This document shows positions 10,735 through 21,947 of a stretch of 64,000 nt of DNA, one piece after another; position 1 is the first letter of the stretch, and the number at the start of each line of letters is the position of its first letter. The DNA is from Guadua angustifolia. Its lineage: Eukaryota > Streptophyta > Magnoliopsida > Poales > Poaceae. The stretch is from positions 248,001 to 312,000 of the forward strand of contig JAYEVE010000739.1 of NCBI GenBank assembly GCA_036346375.1. Reading direction: 5' to 3'. Position numbers and translations under genes: made by a program. The notes under the pieces were generated by a model. The model searched no databases, was not told the origin of the DNA, and was given only the letters and a program-made list of their open reading frames with translations.

Positions 10735-11812
10735 TGTTCTATGTTCCATGAGTTGCTGATGATGGCACCGTATTCTCGCTTAAGCCTGTAGGCCCCCGGG
10801 CGCGTCACTTCATCGACGATGTAGGGGCCCTCCCAACTCGGAGATAACTTGTGCTCGTGCTTTTGACTCTTTATTAGAACCAAGTCACCTTTGGAGAACG
10901 CTCAGTTTCGAACGTTTTGATCATGGTATCGGCGCAGGGCCTGGAGGTATCTGGCTGACTGGACCGCAGCGATCTCCCTTGCTTCCTCCAATCGGTCGAT
11001 GTCTTCTATTCTGTTTTCCTCCGACTCGGCCTCCTTGAAGTTCAACCGAGGGATCCGAAGGTCAATTCGATGGGTAGGACCGCCCCGAGCCGAGACCGTA
11101 AAGAAGGGTGATCGCCCGTGAGATCTGGCTGGGGTGGTTCTCACCTGTGAGTACCGACAGCAATTCTTTTACCCATCGGGTGGCATACGGTTTGAGACGG
11201 TCGAAGATTCGTGCTTTTAAGCCTTGCAGCACCATGCCGTTTGCCCTTTCCACTTGACCATTGCTCTTTGGATGAGCTACGGAGGCGAAGCAAACCTTTA
11301 TGCCGAGCTTATCGCACTAGTCTTGGAAGTCTTCCCCTCGGAATTGGGTTCCATTATCCGTGATAATCCTGTTTGGCACGTCGAACCTTACCACAATTTC
11401 TTGAAAGAATTCTTTGGCTTTGGCCGCCATGATCGTAGCTACTGGCTTTGCTTCTATCCACTTGGTGAATTTATCAACAGCGACAAAGAGGTGAGTGAAG
11501 CCGCCTTGAGCTTTCTTCAATGGGCCGACCATGTCGAGCCCCCAGACTGCGAACGACCAAGTGATCGGAATTGTTTGGAGCTTTTGAGCAGGTACGTGTA
11601 TTTGACGAGCAAAGAACTAGAACCCTTCACAAGTTCGAACGATGTCCTCTGCATCGATCACGGCAGTCGGCCAGAAGAAGCCTTGTCGATATGCCTTGCC
11701 CACTAGTGTGCTTGACGCCGCGTGATGCCCACAAATTCCCGAGTGGATTTCCCTGAGTAGGTTCTTCCCTTCTTCCTTTGATATGCATCGCCTCAGAACT
11801 CCGGATGCACTT
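10735..11812 (-). pseudogene. Integrase of the Tat element, broken
   Basis: Read downward from 11812. The N-terminal zinc-binding part is recognisable (GICGHHAASSTLVGKA, then TCEG) but the second cysteine pair is damaged by a stop where CEGCQ is expected. The catalytic core follows: GLDMVGPLKKAQGGF with its Asp near 11541, TDNGTQF with its Asp near 11358, and NGQVERANGM with its Glu near 11250. A stop after GEDFQD and frame changes near 11315, 11250 and 11140 separate the pieces. The C-terminal part contains LPSWEGPY-type residues (SPSWEGPYIVDEVTRPGAY, about 10790-10850), the usual Gypsy integrase end. The enzyme would insert the cDNA into chromosomes; this copy cannot be made in one piece. 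Confidence 0.85.
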
Positions 11813-11814
11813 TT

Positions 11815-13825
11815 TCAGAATAACTCTTCTCCTATCACTACGTAGTTCTTGCTACGCCGCGAGATGCGCTCTGCTTCTATTCGGTCTTCTGGAAGTTCGT
11901 CCTTTAATAGGTAATTGAGAAAAGGAGCCGTCCAATCTGTGTTGATGACTAGGACCTCCTCTTCGCTGGATTTTTCTTCTGATTTTCTTTGCTCCTGCTT
12001 TTGGTTTATCGAAGGCTTATGGATTTCTTCAACAAACACACCAGTCGGTACAGTTGCCCGAGTGGAACCCAGTCTTGCTAATTCGTCTGCCTCTTCGTTG
12101 TCGCGGCGGAGCACATGGATAAGCTCGAGGCCATCGAATTTGTCCTCAAGCTTCCGCACCTCCTGGCAGTATGCCGTCATGATGTCTTCAACACATGACC
12201 AATCTTTTTGGACTTGGTTAATCACCAGCATGGAGTCGCCCCGAATTGTTAACTGCCGGATACCAAGGGATATTGCAATGCGAAGTCCATGGATGAGTGC
12301 TTCGTACTCGGCAGCGTTGTTTGACGCTAGGAAGTGGATCTGAAGGACGTATTTCAGGTGCTCACCTGTTGGGGAGATGAGGACCATGCCTGCTCTTGCG
12401 CCACTGAGCATGAGAGATCCGTCGAAGTACATTGTCCAGTACTCCAGCTCTTCAATGTTTGTCGGAGTTTGTAGTTCTATCCATTCGGCGGTGAAGTCAG
12501 CAAGTACCTGAGACTTTATTGCCGTCCGTGGCCTGAAGGAGACTTCGAAGGCCTCGAGCTCGACTGCCCATTTTGCGATCCTCCCGGTGGCTTCCCAGTT
12601 GTGGAGTATGTCCCCAAGCAGAAAGGTGGTGATCACCGAAATCGGATGCTCTTGGAAGTAGTGCTTGAGCTTGCGAGAGGCGAGCAACACGGTGTACAAT
12701 AGTTTTTGTACTTGCGGGTAGCGTACCTTGGATTCTCCAAGTACCTCGCTGATGAAGTAGACAGGTCTCTGGATTTTCTGGAGGTGTCCTTCTTCCTTCC
12801 GCTCTACCACAATTGCCGCGCTGACTACGTGAGTTGTTGCGGCAATGTAGAGCAGGAGGGGCTCTTCGGGCATTGGAGGAACTAGTACAGGTGGAGATGT
12901 CAAGAATGACTTCAACTCTTCAAAAGCTTGCTGTGCTTCGGTGGTCCATTGAAAGTTACCCTGCTTCTTCAGAAGTTTGAAAAAAGGCATTCCTCGTGAC
13001 CCCAGCCGGGAGATGAATCTGTCGAGTGTTACCATGCATCCGATGAGCTTCTAGACGTCTTTCTGATTGGCTGGAGGCTTCATTTTCAGAATTGTGTTGA
13101 TCTTTTCTGGGTTTGCCTTGATGCCCCGCTGTGAAACAATGAATCCGAGTAATTTCCCAGATGGGACTCCAAAGACGTATTTTTCCGGGTTGAGCTTCAT
13201 CTTGTACGCCCTTAGGCTTTCAAAGGTTTCGGCTAAGTCAGATATGAGGTCTTCCTTTGCCCGCGACTTGACAACAATGTCATCAACATATGCTTCCACA
13301 TTGCGCCCGATCTAGGAGTGAAAACACCACCAGATTCTTGTGACGATAAGTTGCGCTTGGCGTTCTTCAAGCCAAATGGCACTGTGACGTAGCAAAATGC
13401 CCCAAACGGAGTGATGAATGAAGTCTTGATGCAGTCTTCCTCTTTTAGCCTGATTTGGTGATACCCTGAATAGGCATATAGAAAATCGAGGAGTTCATTA
13501 CCGCTGAATCTATCACTTGGTCAATACGAGGCAGCCCGAAAGGATCTTTCGGGCAGGCCTTGTTGAGATCGGTATAATCAACGCACATGCGCCAGCTTTT
13601 ATTCTTTTTGCGAACAAGAACTGGGTTCGCTAGCCAGTCTGGATGGTACACTTCTTTTATAAAACCTGCTGCTAATAGCTTCGTGATTTCTTCTTTAATG
13701 GCCTCTTTCCTGTCTTGAGCGAATCTTTGGAGCCGCTGCTTGATGGGCTTGGCCCTTTCGTCAACGTTCAAGGAGTGCTCGATCACCTCCCTGGGAACGC
13801 CGGGCATGTCGGATGGTATCCACAC
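11815..13825 (-). pseudogene. Reverse transcriptase, RNase H and second (archaeal-type) RNase H of the Tat element, broken
   Basis: RT starts near 13825 with MWIPSDMPGVPREVIEH, then NPVLVRKKNKSWRMCVDYTDLN; the catalytic EAYVDDIVVKS lies near 13290. Frame breaks occur near 13490, between 13440 and 13310 (about 20 residues before YVDD are unreadable) and at 13048. The connection and first RNase H run from 13035 (FQWTTEAQQAFEELK). The first RNase H has LLYIAATTHVVSA where an active enzyme has a leading Asp, as is usual in Tat elements. The second RNase H (about residues 201-330 of the 13035 frame) has MYFDGS, NNAAEYEAL and IRGDSMLV, that is, the Asp-Glu-Asp set. This tandem RNase H order is the strongest evidence for the Tat lineage. 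Confidence 0.9.
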
Positions 13826-13870
13826 GAAGATGTCCCGGTTGGCCCGAAGAAAGGTGACGAGCGCGTCCTC

Positions 13871-14914
13871 CTATTTGGTGGTGAGGCCTGTCCCAATCAA
13901 AGCTGTCTGGGTGGAGTTGGATGGATCGAGGATTACCTTCTTGGTCCCCTCATCAGGCCTTAGGCCTGTCTTGGCCTGCTTCTTGGTCGGTACTTCTCCT
14001 TCATCTTCTTGACGTGCGGCCGCCTGCCGGATCTTCTCTCTGTCGTCTGCCATCTCTTGAGCTTCGGCCATCTCGCATCTTTCTCTGTCGCAGACGAACA
14101 ACTGCTTGACATTGCCATGTATGGAGATGACACCCCTCGGCCCTGGCATCTTCAGGATGAGATAAGTGTAATGTGGCACGGCCATGAATCTAGCTAGGCC
14201 CGGTCTTCCCAAGATGGCGTGATATGCCATCTGGAAGTCGGCTACCTCGAAGTTAAGATACTCTGTCCAAAAATTCTCCTTGGTTCCAAACGTGACCGGC
14301 AAGGTGATTTGGCCGAGTGGAACGGAAGAAGTTCCGGGAATTACTCCGTGGAATAGTGATGAACCACGCTTCAGCTCAGAACGAGGAATCTTCATTTCGT
14401 CGAAAGTTTTGGAGAAGAGTACATTAAGTCCACTCCCTCCGTCGACCAGCACCTTCTTGAGCTTGACATTGCGAACCACCGGGTCCAATACCAGCGGAAA
14501 TCTTCTGGGGTACAGGATGTGATCCGGGTGATCTGAGCGGCTAAAGGTGATGGGAACCTCGGACCATCTGATGTACTGGGGTGCCGCTAGCATGATGGCG
14601 TTGACGTCCCTTTCCGTGAGTTTCTGCTTCCGCTTTGACTCGTAGGCCATTGAGCCCCCATAAATGTAGTTGAGCTCTCGCTCCATCTTTTGATATTCTC
14701 CTTCATCTTCAGGAGGATCTTGCTTTTTCTTTTCTTCTTTTGCTTCGCCTTTGGCTGGTCGCTTTTTAGATTCTTTAGCAAACCTCCTCAATGTGAAACA
14801 ATCTTCCGCAGCATGTTTACCTTTTGGATTAAAAGGGCAAATAGCTTCCATCACCGTATCGTAATCGTCGGTGCGTGGCACGCGTTGCCGGCCTTGTTCA
14901 GCCGCCGCCACCAT
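13871..14914 (-). pseudogene. Gag C-terminus and aspartic protease of the Tat element
   Basis: The 347-residue frame begins MVAAAEQGRQRV and contains a zinc-knuckle-like ICPFNPKGKHAAEDC near residue 28. A Lys/Glu-rich linker follows, then the retropepsin region with VLVDGGSGLNVLFSKTF (the Asp-Gly-Gly form of the active site seen in Tat elements) and MAYHAILGRPGLARF, the second conserved part of the fold. The frame is open to TAG near 13871, just before RT. Its upstream boundary with gag is a stop (near 14980), so the start shown is only the beginning of the open stretch. The product would cleave the polyprotein. Confidence 0.85.
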
Positions 14915-16531
14915 TTCTTCAGGCTTTCGTTTCCTGTCGCATTGTCTTGATGACTCGGCATAATCCTTCTTATCCTTCTATCGCGGGCGGTCGTCTTGTC
15001 GTTCAGCCAAAGCATCTGAGGTCGTTGTGTAACGATCTGCCAGCTCAAACATCTCTCTTACGGTGGATGGTGGCTTTCGGGACATCTTCTTGATTAGGTC
15101 GGGGTCGTTGACTCCCTTCTGGAATGCAACGATGACTGCCGCCTCCGAGATATCCCTGATCGTGTTCTTCTTCTGCATGAAGCGCCGGATGAATTCTCAG
15201 AGCATCTCATTCTTTTTCTGGCGGAGCTGGTAGAGGTCCCATTGCGTTCCGGGTCGCTCGTAAGTGCCCTGGAAATTGATGATGAATTGCTCACAGAGTT
15301 CCTCCCAGGAATCTATGGAATTCGCCGGGAGCCCCGTGAGCCATGCTTGAGCCGAAGAAGTGAGCATAACCGGGAGATAATTAGCCATTACATTGTGATT
15401 CCCCCCGGCAGCCATGATCGCAAGGGAGTAAACTTGGAGCCAAGCTTCTGGATCTCTTTCTTCATCAAATTTGGTGATGCTCTTTGGATTGAATCCCTCG
15501 GGCCAAACCACTCGGCGAAGGCGAGGGGAGAAAGCCCGGATTCCCTCAATAGGGCCATTGCCTCGTCTTTGTGGAGAACGTCGGTGAGAGGATCTAGCCC
15601 GACGGTCTTCACTTTCTCCTCTATTATGGTAGAGGTGATTTCGGCGATCGTCCCGGTCGTCGTGGCCAATGCCAAAACGCTCATGGTCATCTCTGCGCCT
15701 GCGGCGCTCTTCATCTTCACGGTCACGCCGTCGGGCATTTAAGTCCATCCGAAGGTCCCGGCTGATGCTGTGTCGAGCATCCTCTCCTCGTCGAAGCTCC
15801 CGCCTGTGACGGCTGCGAGCCGTATTACTGCTAGCAGCCTGTGAGTTGACGAGGCGAGTACGAGATGGCTCCTTTTCCCTTGGCTCCTCTTGGTGCTGCT
15901 GAATCGCCACCGTCGCCACCATAGCCTGAACTTGGGCTATGATCGGAGCGGCCGGGCTATCAGGACCAAGCAATGGTACCAAGGTGTCGAGAAGTGTCTT
16001 GGAGGCGACGATGTTCTGTTGAGTATGGAAAACCGATTGGTTCCCCATCTTTGTCTGCAAGATTTCTTCATTCACATTGCGGCCTCTGTTCTAGAGGAAT
16101 CTCGCGCAGTTTTCCTGATGGTGATGATCCTCCTCTGCAGCATTTGCCGCGTCCTTCTGTTGCTGCGGCTCTTCGATCACGAAAACGCCGCGAAAGCTTT
16201 GGAAATTTTCTGCCTCATCTTCTGAATCGGAGGAACAATAAGATGAGGAACATTGACCTTTGAATCCGAGTGGTTCTCTGGTATGCTTGGCCACTCGGGA
16301 CTAGCTATTAGCCAGCTCTAGCTCAAGACGGAGTTCAGGCCTCTGGCTTACCGTCCAGGGACGGATGGCCATGCCTGTTCCTGATCCGAGTGGTTGGCTG
16401 GCTAGGAGAACTTCAGAATTGGCTCCAGATCGGAACTGATCCGAGTCCGAAAGGGAGAGACGACCAAAATCGTCGGCGATGAAATCCAGGCTTCCGAAGC
16501 GAAACGCTTGGGCCGGCGCAAAGGTGGCCAT
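14915..16531 (-). pseudogene. Gag of the Tat element, broken
   Basis: The likely start is the ATG at 16531 (MATFAPAQAFRFGSLDF), about 50 bases downstream of the primer site. In-frame stops fall near 16301 and 16090, before the piece starting MNEEILQTKMGNQSV at 16075. A long Arg/Asp/Glu-rich tract follows (REDEERRRRRDDHERFG), then the retrotransposon gag domain: FDEERDPEAWL, MLTSSAQAWLTGLP, SWEELCEQFIINF. A TGA after QKKNEML interrupts EFIRRFMQKKNT, and another stop lies near 14980. Gag would form the particle that packages the RNA. Confidence is high for identity; the exact start is inferred. Confidence 0.85.
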
Positions 16532-16581
16532 GCTTCTGCTGAAGATCACCATCGAGCTTGCTGAGATCGATCCTAGCGCAG

Positions 16582-16599
16582 CCCCTACCTGGCGCGCCA
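16582..16599 (-). other. Primer binding site of the Tat element
   Basis: On the minus strand TGGCGCGCCAGGTAGGGG begins two bases after the LTR terminus. It starts with TGG, the complement of a tRNA CCA end. It is not the initiator-Met type used by the chromoviruses in the rest of the window; which tRNA pairs with it cannot be settled from this sequence. Confidence 0.75.
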
Positions 16600-16601
16600 A
16601 C

Positions 16602-17545
16602 TGTCGACGTTTGTTACCGACAATAATGAAAAGGGGGCTACGCGCTGGACCCAAACTCGATGGTAGCACAAGAACACACAATGTATACAGGTTCGGGCTC
16701 TCACGATGGAGATAATACCCTAGTCCTGTGCTCTGGAATTATATGTGGCTAGCTATCGCTAATGAGATATTGTGTGTATACGGTCCCCCGTCCCCTCCCT
16801 TTATATAGCAGAGAAGGGCGGTTACAATATGAAATCCCACTTGGATACGAAGTGGATGTTGCATATCTATCCCGATTCCGTATTAGTTTGGATTACAATC
16901 ATCCCTTGCCCAATACGACTCGGTTTCCTTAACTTAGGGTCTATCCTAATTCTTCACGCTCCGTTCAGCCCAAACCACCTGCAGCCACATTCAGTCGGCC
17001 TGACCCAGTTTCGCCTGGCTGGGCCTCGTAGGACTGCCTAGTGGGCCCCGGGGTATACATATCCCATAGCTACGTTCCGAGAGTTGGGGTCTTTTGTCTC
17101 AGCGATTGACGGCTTCCTGGTCATCCCATGCCGGGTTGGTGACACAGTGGGCGGCGCCCCGTTGGGACCTGCCCCCTGCTTGCTTGTCGGTTGCTGACGT
17201 TACCGGCGCTGTATCGCGTATGTTCCCCTGTGTCCGACGTGGTGAAGGAATGGGTGCTTGACCCAGCGCCCCCTGCGTTGCTCTTGGGAGGGCCCCGCTT
17301 ACCCCGTCATGGGCGTCGCATCCATGGGACAGGTGACCATCTTTGGGTCGGCCGTTGACGTGGCGGAGTTTAAGACGGAGGCTGCCGGGGCTCAACTTGG
17401 TCAGAGCCAGGGAGAACGTCCGACTGGCTGAATTGAAGCCGAGCGACCCCTTGACCTGGGCTCTGGGCCTAGACGACCGGGAAAATACGATCTTGAAATA
17501 GATGTGTACTTTGTTGTGGGATACCCCTGGTATGAGTATTCGTCA
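16602..17545 (-). repeat. 5' LTR of the Tat element (944 bp)
   Basis: The inner edge is fixed by the primer site: the plus strand reads TGTCGACGTTTGTTACCGAC from 16602. The outer edge is placed at ..GAGTATTCGTCA (17545) because GC-rich sequence changes to AT-rich there and because the LTR must end in CA on this strand. The outer edge is therefore less certain. The next five bases are AGTTT, the candidate target duplication. The LTR contains a TATA box for minus-strand transcription. Confidence 0.75.
16800..16808 (-). promoter_or_regulatory. TATA box of the Tat LTR
   Basis: CTATATAAA on the minus strand, followed by GGGAGGGGACGGGGG, lies about 200 bases upstream of the primer site. That is a normal U3/R arrangement and confirms the minus-strand orientation of the element. 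Confidence 0.75.
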
Positions 17546-18033
17546 AGTTTTAACTTAGATATGTCCAAGTTCATTTATCTTGTTAAGCTTAAAACTTGAA
17601 AAATAAGCTTTAAACAAACTAAATGAACCATGTTGCTTGTACTTGCTGAGTTTTTTCTCTAACAGTATTTTCCATGATATGTGAAATTTTGGAGTTCTCT
17701 AGAGTCCCTATAACAACTTGGGTGAAACTAGATTGATCCATACTTGAGTCGTTTATTTGCTTATCAATCAAAGTGCTAAAATGATAATTAAGCAAAATTG
17801 ACTCTTTTTATGCGCATTAGACTCGACATCTCACACTCACAAAACAGCTTCCCATTGCACTTGAGATGAACTTGGAATGTGTTGTGTATGACCAAGATCA
17901 TTCTCTTAAGAGTCATTCTTGAGATGATTGAATATGGCTTGAGTCAATTGTTTTAAAAATGCAAATAAATAGAAAAAACGTATGTAGGTAAAGAATGAAA
18001 ATAATATTAAACATTTGCACTCCGCTATGTCTT
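17546..18033. other. AT-rich stretch between Tat LTR and CACTA transposase, unassigned
   Basis: No gene, repeat or terminal repeat was found. It may be the remainder of the CACTA element into which the Tat element inserted, since no left CACTA end is seen, but nothing in the sequence proves it. Confidence 0.35.
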
Positions 18034-19248
18034 TCAAAAGCTCTCTATCAGTGGTTGTAAGTAAACATCAATTGCATCCCCAGGACCATCTGATCCTGGA
18101 ATTAACATGGATAGCATTACATTCTCCTGCTTCATGCACATCCAAGGAGGCAAATTGAGTGGAACAAGGAATACAGGCCAAATGCTATATGAGGTACGCA
18201 TGTTAGCAAATGGATGGAAACCGTCACTAGCAAGGCATAGCCTAACATTGCGAGGTTCAAATGCAAATGAGGGGTGGGTTTCATCAAAAAATTTCCATGC
18301 CTTCGAATCAGCAGGGTGTCGCATCACTCCATCGTCTACCCTACCCTCCTTATGCCACGCACCAAAAGCAGAAATTTTACTGCACATATACATACGTTGC
18401 AGCCTTGGCTTGAGAGGAAAGTAACGCATAGTCTTTTTTGGGATCTTCTTCCCTTTTGCTGAGTGCATAGTTTCCCCTGTATGCTTATCTTCCTTCCATC
18501 TAGATAGTCCACACAACTTGCAGGAATCAGCATCAATATCTTCTTTCCAGTAAAGCATGCAATCATTCTTGCAAGCATGAATTTTCTTGTAACTCAGTCC
18601 GAGCTCCCAGATAGTCTTTTTGCTTCATAATAAGAATTTGGCAAACTAGAGTCATGTGGTAGGAAATCCTTGCAAAGTAACTCCAACAACATGGTGAAGG
18701 ACTTATTGCTCCACTTCCCCAAATTCTTAATATGAAGCAAGTTTACTAGAGCAGACAATTTAAAGGTACTGGTGCCTAAAGCAGTTGGTTATAGTTTTGA
18801 AGTAAACTATAGAACTTTGCAGCTTCATCATTTGGTTCCTCTTCGAATCTCTCATCAGTAGATGTTTGAGTCATTGTTTGTCCGATTGTATCATTATACT
18901 GAGGAAACAAATCCATCATCAGCTCTTGCATTCCATCATATCCATCTTCACTTGCTTCCTGTGAGTGCTCCTCTCCTTCAACTTCTAAATCTATCTGAGG
19001 TTCCCTTGTAACTTCACCATGATGATACCAAAAGGTATAGCTCTCAAGGATACCATACACTTTCAGATGACAAGACACTACCTCATGAGACCTAGAGTAT
19101 GTATTGCAGCATCGGATCATGGACATCGAATGTCAACCACACCACCCAACCTATTGAAGGCATAGTCGAGGAAACTCTCTACCCCATCCAAGTATTCCTT
19201 ATTTAATCGATCATCGACCAAACCCATCCAAGTCTTACTCGGAGCCAT
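18034..19248 (-). pseudogene. TNP2-like CACTA transposase, N-terminal part, broken
   Basis: The start at 19248 reads MAPSKTWMGLVDDRLNKEY, the usual transposase-associated N-terminus. It is followed by an IRCP..RCCNTYSRSHEVVSCHL zinc-type region and YTFWYHHGE. An acidic spacer follows, then KWSNKSFTMLLELLCKDFLP and SYYEAKR, then ACFTG / CMLYWKEDIDADSCKLCG. The Transposase_21 core follows: KTMRYFPLKPRLQRMYM, RHPADSKAWKFFDETHP, VRLCLASDGFHPF and NLPPWMCMKQENVMLSMLIP. Frame changes near 19120, 18780 and 18560 and a stop in SGSSD*VTR break it, and it ends at 18034 just after the IDVYLQPLIE motif. Only about 400 of a typical 800-1000 residues remain. It would have cut and moved CACTA elements. Confidence 0.9.
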
Positions 19249-20144
19249 CTGCACAATTTTCTAATTTTTATTATGTAAATAATCCTATGTGAAGTAAATA
19301 TGATGTCAAAACAGTGACAAAATATGCACTATCATGTCAAGTTGGTATAAGTAGCAGGAATATCTCGGCTCACGTTGCATTAAAAAATCATTTCAGTTAA
19401 GGAATCCTAGAAAATCAACAATTATGTTGCTAAATACGACAATATCAAATAAGCCAATGTCAAATTTTCTCTCGTAGATACAACCAAAGCAGTAGTCTTG
19501 ATTATTACCTAAGGAAACCTAATCAGATTAGCACATGTACCACATATTCTAAAGGAATGAATTAACTATAGTATAAATTAACTATATGCACAAACATAAT
19601 ATGAACTAAGGGATTTGCCACTACTGTTTGACAAAACGAATGTCAGAATAGAAAAACAAACAAAAGATTAACCTGCGATTAGAAAAAACAGCACAAGTTC
19701 TCTATTCCAAAACCTAAACCATCACAAGTTCCCCATTTTTTTGGTTACGTAACAAAGAATATGAATAAAATTAGGAGAGGTTTAAGAAAAGTGAACCAAT
19801 CTGGAAGGGTGCAGGGGAGGGGTTCAATGGAAGGAGCGCAGGGAAGGGCAGTGGAGGGGTGCTGTCGAAGTGTGGATGGCGGTGCTAGGGATGGGTGCCG
19901 TGCGTTGGATGGAGCAAGCAAGGATGGAGCACAGGGGAGGCGATAACAAATTGATTTTCTTGTTTTGTTACGAAGAAATCTGAGTAGTTTTAGGAAGAGG
20001 AAGGGGCTTACCTTAGTATCTCTCTTTTGCGCCAAAAAAATCTGTCATCCCGCTTTTTTTCTAGAGCATCCGGCTTTTTAAAGTTCAGCATGTAGGTAAT
20101 ATGGTAAAATCGTAAGGCATTAGAATGTGTAATTATGCACTAAC
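19249..20144. other. CACTA spacer without a recognisable gene
   Basis: This AT-rich stretch lies upstream of the transposase start. A GC-rich island at about 19800-19945 reads as a short open frame on the minus strand without family motifs, and may be a leader exon of the transposase gene. Nothing else is supported. Confidence 0.35.
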
Positions 20145-21662
20145 GTACTATTTAGGTGAGCATTTGTTCTCTGAATGAGCTAAAAATTTCACAGAGAACT
20201 CTCACTTGCACCAAAAACATACCACAAAAATTCACCGCTGGAATTCATTCTATATTGCCCACGAAAAATCATGGAAGTCAGTTCATCCTCTGTTACCTAT
20301 GTTGTTTTCCTTTATCATCCTATTTGAGCTAGTCTTTGTTCTTCGAATGAGCTAAAAATTACTCAGAGAAATCCTGCTTACAATTATAACACGCAACAGA
20401 AATTCGCCACTAGAATTCATTCTGTGCAGCACAGGAAAATTCAAAAAAGTCGACTCACCCTCTTCGCCTACGCTATTCGGTTCTATCACCAATTCAAGAG
20501 AGCATTTATTCTCTGAATAAGAAGAAAATTTCATGATAGACACCCACTTGCAGTGATACCTTGCCACAAAAATTTGCCACTTGATTTTATTCTGTATTGC
20601 CCAATAAAAATCATGGAAGTCAGCACACGCTCTTTTGCTTACACTATTTGGCTCTATTAGGCTATTCAGTCGGGTTTTTTTTCTCCGAATGAGCTAAAAA
20701 TTTCACAGAGAACTCCCACTTGTACCAAAAGTATGCCACAAAAATTCAACTTTCGAATTCATTCCATATTACCCACAACAAAACATGGAAGTCGACTCAC
20801 CCTCTGTTGCCTATGTAGTTTTGCTCTATTAGCCTATTCAAGCTAGTCTTTGTTCTCTGAATGAGCTAAAAATTACTCAGAGGACTCCCGCTTACAATTC
20901 TAACACACAACAGAAATTCTCCACTGGAATTCATTCTGTGCAGCACAGGAAAATTCAAAGAAGTCGGCTCACCCTCTTTGCCTATGCTATTCGGTTCTAT
21001 TGCCAATTCAAGAGAGCATTTATTCTCCGAATAAGGAGAAAATTTTATGATAGACTCCCACTTGTAGTGTGATACCTTGCCATAGAAATTTGCTACTTGA
21101 TTTCACTCTATATTACCCAGGAAAAATCATGGAAATCAGCACACACTCTTTTGCGTACATCGTTTGGCTCTATTAGGCTATTCAGTTGAGCATTTGTTCT
21201 CTGAATGAGCTAAAAATTTCACAAAGAACTCGCACTTGCACCAAAAATGTGCCACAAAAATTCGCTATTCAAATTCATTCTCTACTGCCCACGAAAAATC
21301 ATGGAAGTCGACTCACCCTCTATTGCCTATGTCGTTTTGCTCTATTAGTCTATTCAAGCTATTTTTTGTCTCCGAATGACCTAAAAATTACTCAAAGAAC
21401 TCCTACTTACACAACATGCATCAAAAATGTGCCACTGGAATTCATTCCATGCAGTACACGAAAATTCATAGAAGTTGGCTCACCCTCTTTGCCTACACTA
21501 TTCGGTTCTATCGCCAATTCAAGAGAGCATTTGTTCTCCGAATAAGGAGAAAATTATATGATGGATTCTCACTTGCAGTGCTACCATGCCATAGAAGTTC
21601 ACCGCTCAAATTAATTCTGTAATTGCCTAGGAAAAATTATGGAAGTCAGCACACGCTTTTGG
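20145..21662 (+). repeat. Satellite-like array: nine ~171 bp monomers in a three-monomer higher-order repeat
   Basis: A shared landmark (GAAT in CTCYGAATGAGC or its variant CTCYGAATAAG) ends at about 20176, 20348, 20518, 20690, 20862, 21032, 21206, 21377 and 21543. Steps are therefore 166-174 bases. Three types alternate strictly. Type 1 has GAGCTAAAAATTTCAC and CACTTG(C/T)ACCAAAA. Type 2 has AGCTAAAAATTACTCA and a GTGCAG(C/T)ACA(G/C)G segment. Type 3 has GAATAAG(G/A)AGAAAATT and GATTTCAC-like endings. Equivalent monomers recur every 514-517 bases. All share AATTCATTC(T/C)..GCC and ATCATGGAAGTC-like blocks. The array lies between the CACTA terminal repeat and the transposase gene. Confidence 0.85.
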
Positions 21663-21936
21663 TAGCACCTTTGGCCATTTGGATTGTTTAACCTTTTGAT
21701 TTGTCATGAACAGTTTGTATTCTTGTCCTTTTATTATAACAAAAATTCTGCATACTGCTATCTATGTGTAAGATGTTAGGAATAATGACCTCCCTTCAAG
21801 GCATCAATGATGGGCAATCCTTTGGTCGTGCGAGCGTGATTGCGGCCCCACAGCTTGCAAACGGAAATGGGCCAAACTACTTCTGACGACCACATATCTG
21901 AAGTGGTCGCTAATTGTTGATCATTAATAATCGAAA

Positions 21937-21947
21937 TTCTAGTAGTG
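21937..21947 (-). repeat. CACTA terminal inverted repeat
   Basis: The plus strand reads TTCTAGTAGTG, that is CACTACTAGAA on the minus strand, the canonical terminus of plant CACTA elements. It is followed by the subterminal GCGACCAC motifs. The partner repeat is not in the window. Confidence 0.8.

Larger units (their letters stand above)
1..17545 (-). mobile_element. Tat-lineage Ty3/Gypsy LTR retrotransposon, 5' LTR to pol and antisense gene region; 3' LTR outside window
   Basis: Read on the minus strand the order is LTR (17545-16602), primer site, gag, protease, RT, RNase H, a second RNase H, integrase (to about 10735), then about 10 kb without sense pol that carries plus-strand genes. Dual RNase H domains and antisense reading frames between pol and the 3' LTR are known marks of the Tat/Ogre lineage. 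No second copy of the 16602-17545 LTR is seen at the left edge, so the 3' LTR must lie outside the window. That 1-7199 belongs to the same element is an inference: this part is more GC-rich than 8023-10100, and a further nested element cannot be excluded. All sense genes are broken. Confidence 0.8.
18034..21947 (-). mobile_element. CACTA (En/Spm) DNA transposon, 5' half; other end missing
   Basis: The right border is a CACTA terminal repeat (CACTACTAGAA on the minus strand, ending at 21947). Inside it is a subterminal zone with GCGACCACTT at 21901-21910 and an opposing GACGACCACAT at 21885-21895. A long tandem array (20145-21662) follows, then an unassigned spacer and a TNP2-type transposase pseudogene reading away from the terminal repeat. 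The left terminal repeat is not found; the element breaks off near the Tat LTR. Three bases (AAT) follow the terminal repeat, but the partner copy is lost. Confidence 0.8.

Noticed and set aside
11224..11706. A 160-codon plus-strand frame
   Set aside because: It is the exact antisense of the integrase core, which has clear catalytic motifs on the minus strand; the plus-strand protein has no pattern of its own.
11915..12343. A 142-codon plus-strand frame (Ser-rich)
   Set aside because: It is antisense to the well-supported second RNase H of the Tat element.
17099..17395. A 98-codon minus-strand frame in the Tat LTR
   Set aside because: It lies upstream of the LTR TATA box inside the LTR and has no motif.
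19745..20035. Minus-strand 96-codon frame before the CACTA transposase
   Set aside because: It is low-complexity Pro/Leu/Ser; it may be leader sequence, but there is no basis to call a protein.
20145..21662. CRISPR array
   Set aside because: The units are contiguous 171 bp monomers with no short repeat/unique spacer pattern, in a eukaryotic transposon.
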